From: Clostridia bacterium
GTDB lineage: Bacteria > Bacillota > Clostridia > Oscillospirales > CAG-272
DNA length: 12,864 bases
Reading direction: 5' to 3'
Assembly: GCA_029010655.1 (NCBI GenBank)
Contig: JAQXKW010000214.1
Location: 1 to 12,864, forward strand
The notes beneath the pieces are model-generated. The model had not been told where the DNA came from. It made no database searches and saw only the letters and a list, made by a program, of their open reading frames with translations. A program made the translations under genes and the position numbers. Shown piece by piece: positions 12,366 to 12,864 of the stretch. Position 1 is the first letter of the stretch. Each line of letters starts with the position of its first letter.

Positions 12366-12864
12366 ATATTCTCATAGATTCTACCTTTTCCCTGTCAACG
12401 GCAACGGTTGCCGACCAGTTAGTATGGTAGATTACAAACCCCGGCTTTGATTCCGGAGGTTTTTTTACGTGCCTTACATATGTGTAGTCTATTTCGGCAC
12501 TTGGAGCCTCTGCCGCCTTTGAATATACTGCGGCTATCATTGCCGCCTCGGTAAAGTCCTCAGCCGGAGGCTCTGGAAGTCCGGCACATTCCATTATAAC
12601 GTGTGAGCCGGGCACTTTCTTTGCATGGAACCACCAGTCGTTTTTATCTGCATGACGGAAGGTCAGCCAGTCGTTTGCCGTATTGTTTTTTCCGCAAAGT
12701 ACCGTATAACCGCCGCTTGTCTTAAAGGTAAGATATGACGGCGATTGTTGCTTTTTCTCGGTGTATTGCTTAAATTTTGAAGCAAAACCGCTGTGATAAA
12801 GCTCGCTTCTGATTTCGCTCAGTTCCTTTTCGGTTGCGGCATGAGTTAATGACTCGCCCACCGA
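12364..12864 (-). CDS. rqcH: Rqc2 homologue RqcH, C-terminal part (5' end outside the window)
   Basis: The last 166 residues of an NFACT-family protein (RqcH, formerly FbpA), which binds split 50S subunits with a stalled peptidyl-tRNA and recruits tRNA-Ala to add alanine tails in bacterial ribosome quality control. Visible are the TEKELSEIRSEL coiled-coil end and the NFACT-R domain: GKNNTANDWLTFRHADKNDWWFHAK, VPGSHVI, EAAMIAAVYSKAAE, IDYTYVRHVKKP and KPGFVIYH, all standard. The reading frame stays open to the window edge, so the start lies beyond 12864; an internal GTG near 12861 is not the start. It is convergent with the heptose operon and shares the terminator. Full-length relatives have about 570 residues, so most of the gene is missing here by window cut, not by mutation. 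Confidence 0.93.
   Translation of the reverse strand, partial: SVGESLTHAATEKELSEIRSELYHSGFASKFKQYTEKKQQSPSYLTFKTSGGYTVLCGKNNTANDWLTFRHADKNDWWFHAKKVPGSHVIMECAGLPEPPAEDFTEAAMIAAVYSKAAEAPSAEIDYTYVRHVKKPPESKPGFVIYHTNWSATVAVDREKVESMRI

Noticed and set aside
12862..12864. GTG near the right edge as the real start of a 165-residue protein.
   Set aside because: The frame is open to the edge and the protein is clearly the C-terminal NFACT-R part of RqcH, so it is a cut gene and not a small one.

Overview
The window looks like chromosomal DNA of a low-to-mid GC Gram-positive bacterium, most likely a gut- or rumen-type member of Clostridia. Three housekeeping genes typical of Firmicutes support this: tmcAL (YlbM type), ackA, and the tail of rqcH (FbpA/NFACT). 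Consensus sigma-A promoters and strong purine-rich ribosome binding sites agree with it. The genus cannot be read from the sequence.

Left arm (about 1-5342, all on the minus strand): a tight five-gene operon behind a consensus promoter (TTGACA, 17 bases, TATAAT). Transcription order is a short FGGY-family sugar kinase, a NagB/GlcN6P-isomerase-fold protein whose catalytic and phosphate-loop residues are changed, a NagA-type N-acetyl-amino-sugar-phosphate deacetylase, a signal-less protein made only of the catalytic domain of neutral ceramidase, and an SDR dehydrogenase cut by the window edge. Gaps are 1 to 23 bases. The set reads as catabolism (or remodelling) of an acylated amino sugar or similar amide, but it does not match the standard GlcNAc route. 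It is my best candidate for an undescribed pathway.

Middle (5360-7781): tmcAL (minus) and ackA (plus) diverge from a 132-base region in which the two predicted promoters face each other. TmcAL consumes acetate plus ATP to modify the elongator tRNA-Met, and AckA interconverts acetate and acetyl phosphate, so the pair shares a metabolite. A clean intrinsic terminator follows ackA.

Right arm (7837-12365, plus strand): a six-gene operon that is largely overlapping or coupled. It holds an undecaprenyl-phosphate sugar-1-phosphate transferase, then hddC, hddA, gmhB, a galE-like epimerase and gmhA. The four heptose genes make up the whole route from sedoheptulose 7-phosphate to GDP-D-glycero-alpha-D-manno-heptose, known from the S-layer glycan of Aneurinibacillus thermoaerophilus. 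With the lipid-carrier transferase, this points to a heptose-containing surface glycan. No glycosyltransferase, flippase or polymerase lies in the window. A strong, probably bidirectional hairpin ends the operon and separates it from the convergent 3' part of rqcH.

No stretch of more than 300 bases lacks a gene. I saw no tRNA, rRNA, insertion sequence, CRISPR array or phage gene.
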